NCBI GenBank assembly: GCA_003151655.1
Contig: PLYB01000268.1
Coordinates: forward strand, 1 to 6,287
Direction of reading: 5' to 3'
Source of the DNA: Gallionellaceae bacterium
Lineage (GTDB): Bacteria > Pseudomonadota > Gammaproteobacteria > Burkholderiales > Gallionellaceae
DNA length: 6,287 bases
Below are positions 1-5,447 of this stretch, in pieces; position 1 is the stretch's first letter, and each line of letters starts with the position of its first letter. The notes beneath the pieces were generated by a model. That model did no database searches. It had not been told where the DNA came from and saw only the letters and a program-made list of their open reading frames with translations. Position numbers and translations under genes: made by a program.

Positions 1-1322
1 TATACTCACCTCTCCCGATCTGCTGGACACATTGGAATCTTCATTGCCAGACCACCGTGAGAGACTATTTCCTCCGACAGAAACGCTGTCCATGTTTCTT
101 GCGCAAGCCCTGAAACCGGATCGTTCGTGCCAAGGCATAGTCAATGATGCCGCAGTAAAACGCCTGATCCATGGTTTGCCGCAATGCAGTACGAAGACAG
201 GTGGATACTGCAAGGCTCGCAAGCGGTTGCCGCTGGAAATGGTCACGGGAATGGTTCGCCACACAGGCCACCTGATTGCCACAGAAGGCTCCGATACGTG
301 GCTCTGGCGCGGACGGCGGGTGCGACTGGTGGACGGCACGACCGTGACACTGCCGGATACGCAGGCTAACCAAAGCGCCTATCCCCAACAGAGCGGACAG
401 AAACCCGGTCTGGGTTTCCCTATCTGCCGTATTGTCGGGGTAACCTGCCTGTCCAGCGGTGCTGTGCTCGATGCTGCCATGGGGGAATTCAAGGGTAAAG
501 GCAGCGGCGAACAAGCGCTGCTGCGGACGCTTCTGAATATCTTTGAATCCGGCGATGTGATGTTGGGTGACGCATTCTATGCCACCTATTTCTTGCTAGT
601 GGAGCTTCAGTTGCGGGGTGTGGATGCATTGTTTGAGCAGCATGGCGCGCGCAAACGTTCGACCGACTTCCGCTCAGGCAAAAAACTGGGCAGTCGTGAC
701 CACCTGATCACGCTGACCAAACCAAAAATCCGCCCACAATGGATGACGATTGAACAGTACAAATCTGCGCCGGAAACGATCGCTATCCGGGAACTGGAGA
801 TCAGTGGCAAGACGCTGGTGACGACGATGACATGCCCCAATACAATCCCCAAAAGCGCGCTGAAAGATTTATACAAGCAGCGCTGGCAGGTTGAGTTGGA
901 CATTCGCAACATTAAAACTACACTGGGCATGGAAACTCTGAGCTGCAAAACGCCAGAAATGGGCGAAAAAGAAATGTGGGTTTATCTGCTGGCCTACAAT
1001 CTGATTCGCCTGATCATGGCGCAGTCTGCACTGCTGGCGGATGTACTGCCACGGGCACTAAGCTTCAAGCACACCCTTCAGCTTTGGCTGGCTTGGGGCG
1101 GCGTATCAGAGCAAGCCGATGAAGAAAAGAATATCACCCTGTTACTGGTTCTGGTCGCTGAGAAATCTGTTGGCAACCGACCCGGACGAATTGAACCTCG
1201 GGCAATCAAGCGACGCCCAAAACCTTACCCGCTACTGACAAAGACGAGAGATTTGGCAAGAGAGCATGTGAAGAATTATGGGCATCCGAAAAAGCTTAAG
1301 TAAGTGCCATTCGGGTCAGAGT
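1..1322 (+). mobile_element. IS4-family insertion sequence, left end outside window
   Basis: This is an insertion element made of one transposase gene and a short right flank. The left terminal repeat lies outside the window, so the exact ends and the target duplication cannot be read. Directly after the transposase stop codon, bases 1304-1322 (beginning GTGCCATTCGGG and ending TCAGAGT) are the most likely right terminal inverted repeat. This is because IS ends usually lie a few bases past the transposase stop, and the bases after it turn abruptly AT-rich. The right boundary is therefore an inference. The element sits just upstream of the higBA promoter and points towards it. Confidence 0.75.
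2..1303 (+). CDS. IS4-family DDE transposase, 5' end cut by window edge
   Basis: This transposase would cut and paste its own element. The frame is open from base 2 with no stop, so the N-terminus lies outside the window; a TTG at 32 is not needed as a start. The visible 433 residues are close to the roughly 440-450 expected, so perhaps only 10-20 are missing. The catalytic triad is visible: the first Asp in a VDGTT motif (bases 332-334), the second in LGDAFYATYF (569-571), and the Glu in the IS4 signature Y-(2)-R-(3)-E-(6)-K, seen as YKQRWQVELDIRNIK with Glu at 893-895. The basic C-terminus ends at TAA 1301-1303. No frameshift or stop interrupts it, so it could be active if the missing 5' end is intact. 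Confidence 0.93.
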   Translation: MLTSPDLLDTLESSLPDHRERLFPPTETLSMFLAQALKPDRSCQGIVNDAAVKRLIHGLPQCSTKTGGYCKARKRLPLEMVTGMVRHTGHLIATEGSDTWLWRGRRVRLVDGTTVTLPDTQANQSAYPQQSGQKPGLGFPICRIVGVTCLSSGAVLDAAMGEFKGKGSGEQALLRTLLNIFESGDVMLGDAFYATYFLLVELQLRGVDALFEQHGARKRSTDFRSGKKLGSRDHLITLTKPKIRPQWMTIEQYKSAPETIAIRELEISGKTLVTTMTCPNTIPKSALKDLYKQRWQVELDIRNIKTTLGMETLSCKTPEMGEKEMWVYLLAYNLIRLIMAQSALLADVLPRALSFKHTLQLWLAWGGVSEQADEEKNITLLLVLVAEKSVGNRPGRIEPRAIKRRPKPYPLLTKTRDLAREHVKNYGHPKKLK

Positions 1323-1371
1323 AAACATAGAATTTTAGATTTTACTTCGTGTGAGACCGTAAAAATATAGA

Positions 1372-1400
1372 TTGCAATAGGTGGGACTGGGTGCTATAAA
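1372..1400 (+). promoter_or_regulatory. Candidate sigma-70 promoter of higBA
   Basis: A TTGCAA box (1372-1377) is followed after exactly 17 bases by TATAAA (1395-1400, five of six consensus bases). The expected start of transcription, about 6-8 bases past the -10 box, falls on or next to the higB ATG at 1406, so the mRNA may be leaderless. An inverted repeat TTTTAC/GTAAAA (1340-1345 and 1359-1364) lies just upstream and could bind the antitoxin, but this is weak. The promoter lies outside the insertion element. Confidence 0.55.
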
Positions 1401-1405
1401 TACAC

Positions 1406-1789
1406 ATGCCTAAACAAACGCTAATCACGCAACGGATTTTCAAAACATCGTGGTTTTCCAAGATGGCTCGGAAAGGGCATATCAGTGATTCAGAGCTTTG
1501 CGCGGCCATTGGGCAGGTAATGCAGGGCAAAGCTGATGACTTGGGCGGTGGCGTATTTAAGAAACGGCTAAACGATAACATGCACCGATCCATCATCCTT
1601 GCCAAAGGGAAGCACTATTGGGTATATGAGTACCTGTTTGCCAAGAAGGATCGAGACAACATCAGCGATGATGAACTCTCAACCTTTCGTGATTTAGCGA
1701 AAAGTTACGCTGGACTCACAATCGAACAGATTGCCAAGCTGGTGCAGAACCGGCAGTTTGAGGAGATATGCAATGACAACAAAACGTAA
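1406..1789 (+). CDS. higB: HigB-type RelE-like toxin of a type II toxin-antitoxin pair
   Basis: The predicted product is a 127-residue toxin of the RelE-like HigB family (the PF06296 type). Such toxins are generally thought to cleave mRNA at the ribosome; the biochemistry of this subgroup is less well studied. Family hallmarks are visible: an N-terminal IFKTSWFSKMARK strand and helix (residues 11-23), the DLGGGVFKKRL block (45-55), a hydrophobic strand around YWVYEYLFAKKDRDNISDDEL (71-91), and a C-terminal helix ending in EEICND. The start ATG 1406 has no Shine-Dalgarno sequence but lies 5 bases after a good -10 box. The gene comes first in the pair, the usual order for higBA, and its 3' end overlaps the antitoxin by 17 bases. 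It appears intact. The family assignment is from recalled resemblance. Confidence 0.87.
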   Translation: MPKQTLITQRIFKTSWFSKMARKGHISDSELCAAIGQVMQGKADDLGGGVFKKRLNDNMHRSIILAKGKHYWVYEYLFAKKDRDNISDDELSTFRDLAKSYAGLTIEQIAKLVQNRQFEEICNDNKT

Positions 1790-2096
1790 ATTCAAGAGCG
1801 ATGCATTTGAGGCTATCCACTCCTCGGCTAGTGCGTTGCGGGAAGTTGGCGCAATTGATAAGACTACGATGCGCAAATTTGACGATGCGTGCTTACTCGT
1901 ACCTCATGTGTTTGAACCAAAGCAGATCAAGCAACTTAGAGAAGTAAATCATGTCAGCCAGCCCGTATTCGCCCGGTATCTGAATACTAGCGAATCGACA
2001 GTGCAAAAATGGGAGGCTGGTACGAAACGCCCCAGTGGCATGGCGCTCAAATTACTGGCTGTAATCGAAAAGCATGGCTTGAATGTGCTCGCCTAA
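1773..2096 (+). CDS. higA: HigA-type helix-turn-helix antitoxin
   Basis: The predicted 107-residue antitoxin and autorepressor pairs with the HigB-like toxin. The start at ATG 1773 is chosen because AGGAG at 1761-1765 stands 7 bases before it. A longer reading from 1731 lacks such a site and would add residues unlike the family. The N-terminal half (about 1-45) probably wraps the toxin. Residues about 48-100 form an XRE/HTH_3 type helix-turn-helix, with the motif SQPVFARYLNTSESTVQKWE (62-81) followed by GTKRPSG and a C-terminal helix ALKLLAVIEKHGL. The 17-base overlap with higB implies translational coupling. It would be expected to bind near the candidate promoter at 1372-1400. The gene appears intact and ends 26 bases before the convergent yhaV-like gene. 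Confidence 0.9.
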   Translation: MTTKRKFKSDAFEAIHSSASALREVGAIDKTTMRKFDDACLLVPHVFEPKQIKQLREVNHVSQPVFARYLNTSESTVQKWEAGTKRPSGMALKLLAVIEKHGLNVLA

Positions 2097-2122
2097 TTCA
2101 AAGGGGGCAGGATTGCTTTGAT

Positions 2123-2461
2123 TTATTCGCTTAGTCGGTCGTCGTTGACCCAAGAAAAAACAATCACTTTCAGCTTCGAATCATAACGAAAAAACAGCCG
2201 GAAACGTCGCCCGATTTTAGCTCTGCGCCAATGGCGATAAGCCGTCCCCATGGTATTGCCCTGCCGATATTCTTCGCGGGCAGGGTCGTCGGGTACAGTC
2301 TCAAAAATCAACTGACTCAAGGCACGGTAAAGTTTGACGTTGGCATTGGAGGCAAAACCGAAGGGGTCAGACGCTTCGGCTCTGTCCGAAGCAGCTTTTA
2401 ACTTCTGAAGTTGTTCAATCAGACAACCGTGAAACAGCAACGTCCACCCGTGGCGCTGCAT
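2123..2461 (-). CDS. yhaV: YhaV-family toxin, apparently shortened at the C-terminus
   Basis: This 112-residue protein resembles YhaV, the RelE-superfamily ribosome-dependent RNase partnered by PrlF. Recognisable blocks are the N-terminal GWTLLFHGCLIEQLQKL (5-21), YRQGNTMGTAYRHWRRAKIG (65-84), and RRFRLFFRYDSKLKVIVFSW (85-104) followed by VND. E. coli YhaV is about 154 residues and continues past this WxND segment with a further conserved tail containing a TDAYTVF-like stretch. Here a stop follows after only DRLSE, and neither that frame nor the next shows the missing tail. The loss may be a deletion at the junction with higA. The ATG overlaps the prlF stop codon by one base (TAATG), so translation is coupled. 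A shortened but active variant cannot be excluded; a decayed toxin is equally possible. Confidence 0.8.
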   Translation of the reverse strand: MQRHGWTLLFHGCLIEQLQKLKAASDRAEASDPFGFASNANVKLYRALSQLIFETVPDDPAREEYRQGNTMGTAYRHWRRAKIGRRFRLFFRYDSKLKVIVFSWVNDDRLSE

Positions 2462-2778
2462 TACAGGGCGACTTCTCCGACAATCTCCTCATCGAGATCA
2501 ACGGTGTGACGGAGATTGTTCAGCATCGCCTGCGCCAGATCATCCGGCATTGCGATCAAGCGTTTGCCTGATTTAATATCATTTTCCAGCAAAGTCAGGA
2601 AAGCGCCAATGGCTGGGTCTTCGTTTTCCTCATCGGCACGGGTCACAATGACATCGGTGCCGCGAAGATCGAAAGCCACCTTGCCGCCCACGCCAATTCC
2701 CAATGCCTGACGAATAGGCTTGGGCAAGGTAATCTGGCCTTTTGAAGTAACTGTAGCTATTTCGTGAATGTGTGGCAT
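2461..2778 (-). CDS. prlF: PrlF-type AbrB/SpoVT-fold antitoxin
   Basis: The predicted 105-residue antitoxin neutralises YhaV and represses its own operon. The start at ATG 2778 is supported by GGAGG with a 5-base gap; a longer in-frame reading from 2862 would run through the promoter and is rejected. The N-terminal swapped-hairpin DNA-binding domain is seen in ATVTSKGQITLPKPIRQALG (residues 8-27), followed by GGKVAFDLRGTDVIVTR. The C-terminal half has the PrlF signature: EENEDPAIGAFLTLLENDI (50-68) and an acidic tail VDLDEEIVGEVAL, paralleling the DVNIDDEIGDD end of E. coli PrlF. It is first in the operon, and its TAA shares a base with the toxin ATG. It looks intact even though the toxin seems shortened. 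Confidence 0.92.
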   Translation of the reverse strand: MPHIHEIATVTSKGQITLPKPIRQALGIGVGGKVAFDLRGTDVIVTRADEENEDPAIGAFLTLLENDIKSGKRLIAMPDDLAQAMLNNLRHTVDLDEEIVGEVAL

Positions 2779-2805
2779 GGGAACCTCCATCAAAGATTCG
2801 CCCCG

Positions 2806-2834
2806 ACTGTAAGGATATTTCCTTACTTTGTCAA
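2806..2834 (-). promoter_or_regulatory. Candidate prlF-yhaV promoter with palindromic operator in the spacer
   Basis: Read on the minus strand, a perfect TTGACA (2834-2829) is followed after 17 bases by TACAGT (2811-2806), four of six -10 consensus bases. The spacer holds a perfect 7-base inverted repeat, GTAAGGA/TCCTTAC with a 4-base centre (2809-2826), which also runs into the -10 box. Transcription would start near 2799, giving a leader of about 20 bases that includes the GGAGG ribosome site. A dimeric repressor bound there would block RNA polymerase, as expected for an autoregulated antitoxin operon. Binding by PrlF is an inference. Confidence 0.65.
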
Positions 2835-2861
2835 TAAGAACTCCAACTATATACGGAGTCA

Positions 2862-2911
2862 TTGCGATAATTTAAGTTTTACTCTAGTATTTGTCCGTAC
2901 ATTTTACGTAA
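2862..2911 (+). promoter_or_regulatory. Candidate tacAT promoter and operator
   Basis: A TTGCGA box (2862-2867) lies 17 bases before TAGTAT (2885-2890); each matches four of six consensus bases. Transcription would start close to 2897. Exactly there lies a symmetric region: CGTA at 2896-2899 mirrors TACG at 2905-2908, and TTACGTAA at 2904-2911 is a perfect 8-base palindrome. Ribbon-helix-helix antitoxins bind such short inverted repeats near their start site, so this is a plausible TacA operator. The promoter part is weak and the region is shared back to back with prlF. Confidence 0.38.
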
Positions 2912-2929
2912 CCATGCATGGAGTTTTTG

Positions 2930-3223
2930 ATGACTGCCACTTCTCACCCGTATGAGCGCATTGATCTGCGCACTTCCTCCGAGATCAAGGAGCTGATTGT
3001 CCGCGCGGCGTCAACAGCAGGGGTTTCGCTGAGCGCGTTTCTCATTGCTTGCGCTCAAGAGCGTGCAAAACAGATACTGGCCGAGAGCGAAACTTTGACC
3101 TTGTCGCCGCGTGACTGGGATGCTTTTTTTACGGCATTGGACAACACCGACAAACCTCGCCCTAAACTGCAAGCATCTGCAACCGAATATTTGGAGTGGC
3201 GTAACAGCCAAGATGCACGGTGA
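2930..3223 (+). CDS. tacA: TacA-type (DUF1778) ribbon-helix-helix antitoxin
   Basis: The predicted 97-residue antitoxin blocks the neighbouring acetyltransferase toxin and represses the pair. ATG 2930 is preferred over the in-frame ATG at 2918 because GGAG at 2920-2923 lies 6 bases before it. The N-terminal ribbon-helix-helix is seen as strand YERIDLR (8-14), helix SEIKELIVRAASTAG (about 17-31) and the second helix SLSAFLIACAQERAKQIL. The C-terminal part has the DUF1778 toxin-binding pattern, an LSPRDWDAFFTALDNTDKPRPKL segment in which the DW and proline-rich end are typical. Its stop codon overlaps the toxin start in a GTGA quartet, so the two are translated together. It appears complete and functional. 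Confidence 0.92.
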   Translation: MTATSHPYERIDLRTSSEIKELIVRAASTAGVSLSAFLIACAQERAKQILAESETLTLSPRDWDAFFTALDNTDKPRPKLQASATEYLEWRNSQDAR

Positions 3224-3729
3224 TTGAGTTCGACGGACGAATCGAACTGCTGGCAGCACAACATGATCGGCGAAGTTTCTCTTGCGGTGAACCCGCGCTC
3301 GATGAATATCTGCGGCGTTTCGCCCGCCAGCACGCCGAATCAAAAATTAGCAGGACTTATGTCGGAGCCAAGGGCGAGCGGATTTTGGGCTATTACAGCT
3401 TGGCGATGTCGGCTATCAGTAAGGAGCAGTTGCCCTCGCAACATCAGAAGCGCTTTCCAAACTACCCGGTGCCGTTGGCACGGTTGGCGCGTTTGTGTGT
3501 AGACCAACGGCAGCAAGGTAAGGGGCTGGGCAAGTTGTTATTGATGGATGCGCTTTATCGATGCTATCGCCTGTCCGAGGAAATTGGCTCGGTTGGTGTG
3601 GTTGTCGATGCAAAGCATGAGCAAGCACAAAGTTTCTACCGGAAATTCAACTTTGAGTCATTCCCCGATTCGCCTCTGACTTTGTGGCTGCCTATCTCTG
3701 CCGTTGCCGGGTTGTTTGGGGAACTGTGA
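3220..3729 (+). CDS. tacT: TacT-type GNAT acetyltransferase toxin
   Basis: The predicted 169-residue toxin belongs to the GNAT family, whose studied members acetylate the amino group of charged aminoacyl-tRNAs and stop translation. The start is the GTG at 3220, which overlaps the tacA stop. Family features are visible: FSCGEPALDEYLRRFARQHA near residues 20-39, ILGYYSLAMSAI (55-66), and LARLARLCVDQ leading to the acetyl-CoA loop RQQGKGLG (97-104). A conserved SFYRKFNFE follows, with Tyr140 at the position of the catalytic tyrosine of Salmonella TacT. The C-terminal PLTLWLPI completes the fold. Length matches the family (about 160-170), and no disruption is seen. It converges on dsrM, with about 200 noncoding bases between them. 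Confidence 0.93.
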   Translation: MIEFDGRIELLAAQHDRRSFSCGEPALDEYLRRFARQHAESKISRTYVGAKGERILGYYSLAMSAISKEQLPSQHQKRFPNYPVPLARLARLCVDQRQQGKGLGKLLLMDALYRCYRLSEEIGSVGVVVDAKHEQAQSFYRKFNFESFPDSPLTLWLPISAVAGLFGEL

Positions 3730-3815
3730 ACGCAGCTTAGGGTTCAGATTGACTTCCTGCCGAGCGCAAGGATCGTTCGTCGTTAATTTACGATACGAGA
3801 AGACGCAAAACCAAA

Positions 3816-3877
3816 CCCCTCCCAGCCTCCCTACCCCCCCATGCCTCCCTTGTCAGGGGGGAGCAAATCAGGGGAGG
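3816..3877. repeat. C/G-rich foldback repeat between tacT and dsrM
   Basis: This is a C-rich then G-rich stretch that folds back on itself. The core stem is CCTCCCT/AGGGGGG around TGTC (3844-3850 with 3855-3861, one G-T pair). An outer stem pairs CCTCCC (3826-3831) with GGGAGG (3872-3877). Read on the minus strand, the part left of the hairpin holds two adjacent similar stretches, each starting GGGAGGC and ending in a G-run, suggesting a small tandem duplication. It resembles dispersed C-rich intergenic repeats of many proteobacteria and the element at 6213-6287. It lies where convergent transcripts from tacT and dsrM meet and could stall both, but there is no T-tract of an intrinsic terminator. 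Confidence 0.6.
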
Positions 3878-3929
3878 AGCGAAAACAGCCAGCATCAAAA
3901 ATGTATCGATTTATGAGTAGCATTGGAAC

Positions 3930-4649
3930 TTATTTTTCCAGTTTGGCCGCCCATGCGCTCAGATGGCGCTTCTCACGGGGGTTGTCAGTCTGGTTTCGGG
4001 TGGGTGAAAAAAAGACTCCCGGTGCGTGCAAGAGTTTGCTTATGGGGAAGATCACCAGGAGTAAAGCAACCGACAACAAATGCAGCACAAGTATCGTATC
4101 TGCGGGCAAAGGCTGGATACTGAAACTCATCCAACCTTGAAAATAACTTTTAACTGCGATCACATCGGTATGCGCGACGAACTGCATCAGCAGGCCGGAA
4201 GCTGCAATACCGATCAGCAGCAACAGCATCAGATGGTCTGACGGCGTGGAAATATAGCGGATACGTTCGACCAACAAACGGCGCGCCCACAAGCCGCATA
4301 ACCCTAACAGCATGGTAATACCGGCATAGATTCCGAAAGGCTGGATGAACGCAACACATGTCCATACTGGCTCGGTGAAATAACGCAAATGGCGTAAAAC
4401 CACCAAGGCCATGCTGGCATGGAATAACCAGCCCATGCCCCAAGTCCACAGATTCGCTCTAAACAGACTCTCGAAGAACACCACTTCGCGCGTCATGCGC
4501 AACACCACGCCGCCTGTTGTGGTCGGCGCGGGCGTAGTCGGTATCTTCAACGGGGCCGGTGTAGTAGCATAAACACGAATGCGGTACACCATTCCGACGA
4601 CGAACAACAAAGTCGCAAGATAAAAAAGAATCGCAAGCAACGTGCTCAT
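3930..4649 (-). CDS. dsrM: DsrM, haem b membrane subunit of the DsrMKJOP complex
   Basis: DsrM is the cytochrome b-like (NarI-related) membrane subunit that links the quinone pool to the DsrK iron-sulfur subunit and DsrC in sulfur oxidation. The 239-residue protein has about five membrane helices (roughly 3-24, 67-90, 97-122, 138-156 and 186-207). Histidines at 77, 87, 139, 190 and 208 lie in or near helices and include candidate haem ligands. Recognisable stretches are LKIPTTPAPTTTGGVVLR (34-51), RYISTPSDHLM and the C-terminal KLLHAPGVFFSPTRNQ followed by NPREKRHLSAWAAKLE. These suggest a complete protein of normal length. The start ATG 4649 lies 23 bases after the dsrC stop; AAGGA is about 11-12 bases upstream, a long gap. 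Unusually, no dsrK follows. Confidence 0.93.
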   Translation of the reverse strand: MSTLLAILFYLATLLFVVGMVYRIRVYATTPAPLKIPTTPAPTTTGGVVLRMTREVVFFESLFRANLWTWGMGWLFHASMALVVLRHLRYFTEPVWTCVAFIQPFGIYAGITMLLGLCGLWARRLLVERIRYISTPSDHLMLLLLIGIAASGLLMQFVAHTDVIAVKSYFQGWMSFSIQPLPADTILVLHLLSVALLLVIFPISKLLHAPGVFFSPTRNQTDNPREKRHLSAWAAKLEK

Positions 4650-4672
4650 CGCTGGAATATTTCCTTAACGGA

Positions 4673-5008
4673 TCAAACGCAGCCGGTGGGCTTGGGCAGA
4701 CCGGCGATCTTGCACGCCTGTTTGCCGGGACCATAAGGGAACAGGCCATACAGGTATTCGCTGTTGCCTTTTTCCGCGCCGAGTTTTTTGCCGATGGCTT
4801 TGGTCAATACGCGTACTGCCGGAGCGATCTGATATTCCTCGAAATACTCGCGCAGGAAATTGATCACTTCCCAGTGCTGGTCGGTCATGTCGATGTTTTC
4901 TGTTTTCGCGATGTAATTCGCGATATCTGCATTCCAGTCAGTCAGATTGACCAGATAACCTTCTTCATCAGTCTCGTAATTATTTCCAGCTACTTCGATA
5001 TTTGCCAT
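4673..5008 (-). CDS. dsrC: DsrC, sulfur carrier protein of the oxidative Dsr pathway
   Basis: DsrC is a small cytoplasmic carrier that accepts sulfur from DsrEFH on its C-terminal cysteine and delivers it to DsrAB; its trisulfide form is handled by DsrMK. The 111-residue protein has both redox-active cysteines in the flexible C-terminal arm: Cys99 in GKQACK and the penultimate Cys110 in KPTGCV, separated by the family's ten residues. This two-cysteine arm separates true DsrC from TusE-like proteins with one. The motif DWNADIANYIAKTENIDMTD and the helical part LREYFEEYQIAPAVRVLTKA are typical. ATG 5008 is chosen over an in-frame ATG at 5053 because AGGAGA precedes it by 6 bases and the N-terminus MANIEV fits the family. 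It lies downstream of a palindromic repeat. Confidence 0.97.
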   Translation of the reverse strand: MANIEVAGNNYETDEEGYLVNLTDWNADIANYIAKTENIDMTDQHWEVINFLREYFEEYQIAPAVRVLTKAIGKKLGAEKGNSEYLYGLFPYGPGKQACKIAGLPKPTGCV

Positions 5009-5090
5009 GCTCGTTCTCCTTGTGAATATTATTGGGTTAATGCGCAATTCCAATTTTTATGGGGAAGTCCCCCGCGTATCAATAACTTTT

Positions 5091-5132
5091 GTAGGGTGCA
5101 TTCATGCACCATGGTGCGCAAGCGCACCCTAC
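5091..5132. repeat. Nested 42-base palindromic repeat between dsrH and dsrC
   Basis: The ends form a perfect 9-base stem, GTAGGGTGC (5091-5099) with GCACCCTAC (5124-5132). Inside are two smaller perfect hairpins: GGTGCAT/ATGCACC around TC (5095-5110) and GGTGCGC/GCGCACC around AA (5113-5128). The inner stems compete with the outer one, giving alternative folds. The element starts 7 bases after the dsrH stop and has no T-run on the dsr strand, so it is not a classic terminator. Similar GTAGGGTGC-type intergenic palindromes are common in proteobacterial genomes (recalled, not searched). In the 5' part of the same gap, GGGGA/TCCCC at 5061-5072 forms another short stem. Confidence 0.8.
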
Positions 5133-5139
5133 GATCATG

Positions 5140-5436
5140 TTACAGCCAGGATTGGCAGTTTTTGTTATTGACCGTCAGATCCACGAAACCGCCGTAATCC
5201 ACTGCCGTGACACCCGCCGCGATGCGGTCGCCAACGCCGCGCGCATCAAGATCCGGTTGCAGCACGTAGACCTTGAAACGTTTCATCGCGTCATTGAGCT
5301 TGGGCTCAAAGGCATTGCCTTTGGTCGCCGCATAGACCGCATCCTCGATCAACAGAATCTCGCCGCCTGTTGCGACACGCAGACAATCCGCCAATGTGCT
5401 ATTTACCAAGGGTGATTTATTGATGATATGTAGCAT
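5140..5436 (-). CDS. dsrH: DsrH, subunit of the DsrEFH sulfurtransferase
   Basis: DsrH (TusB-like) joins DsrE and DsrF in a cytoplasmic alpha2-beta2-gamma2 hexamer that passes sulfane sulfur to DsrC. The 98-residue protein begins MLHIINKSPLVNSTLADCLR. Cys18 in ADCLR is the conserved DsrH/TusB cysteine. GGEILLIEDAVYAATKGN (24-41) and VYVLQPDLDARGVGDRI follow the family pattern. A second cysteine (Cys95) lies close to the end. AAGGGG stands 7 bases before the ATG, and only 11 bases separate it from the dsrF stop. Length is in line with the family (about 95-102). The 131-base gap to dsrC is the longest in the operon and holds the palindromic repeat. Confidence 0.95.
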   Translation of the reverse strand: MLHIINKSPLVNSTLADCLRVATGGEILLIEDAVYAATKGNAFEPKLNDAMKRFKVYVLQPDLDARGVGDRIAAGVTAVDYGGFVDLTVNNKNCQSWL

Positions 5437-5447
5437 TTATTTTCCCC

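Noticed and set aside
65..514. Long minus-strand open frame opposite the transposase
   Set aside because: It lies wholly antisense to a transposase with clear catalytic motifs, and its protein shows no recognisable domain.
2098..2121. TCAAAG/CTTTGA stem between higA and yhaV as a terminator
   Set aside because: The stem is only 6 AT-rich pairs with a 12-base loop, and the following bases are only partly T; too weak to call.
2779..2862. Longer N-terminus for the PrlF antitoxin starting at 2862
   Set aside because: It would be encoded across the TTGACA promoter and the palindrome, and GGAGG marks the start at 2778.
3777..3798. Small imperfect hairpin (TCGTCGT with ACG-AT-ACGA) after tacT
   Set aside because: Short, bulged and without a T-run; chance is a fair explanation.
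3730..3929. Remnant of dsrK downstream of dsrM
   Set aside because: No frame on the minus strand shows cysteine-rich iron-sulfur or CCG motifs; the frames read through repeat sequence only.
4150..4449. Open frame on the same strand as dsrM in another frame
   Set aside because: It overlaps dsrM completely; the dsrM frame has the membrane helices and family motifs, while this one is a compositional shadow.
5009..5053. Longer N-terminus for DsrC starting at 5053
   Set aside because: The added residues do not fit DsrC, and a strong AGGAGA site marks the start at 5008.
5091..5132. Intrinsic terminator after dsrH
   Set aside because: On the dsr strand the hairpin is followed by AAAAG, not a T-run, and dsrC and dsrM continue in the same direction.
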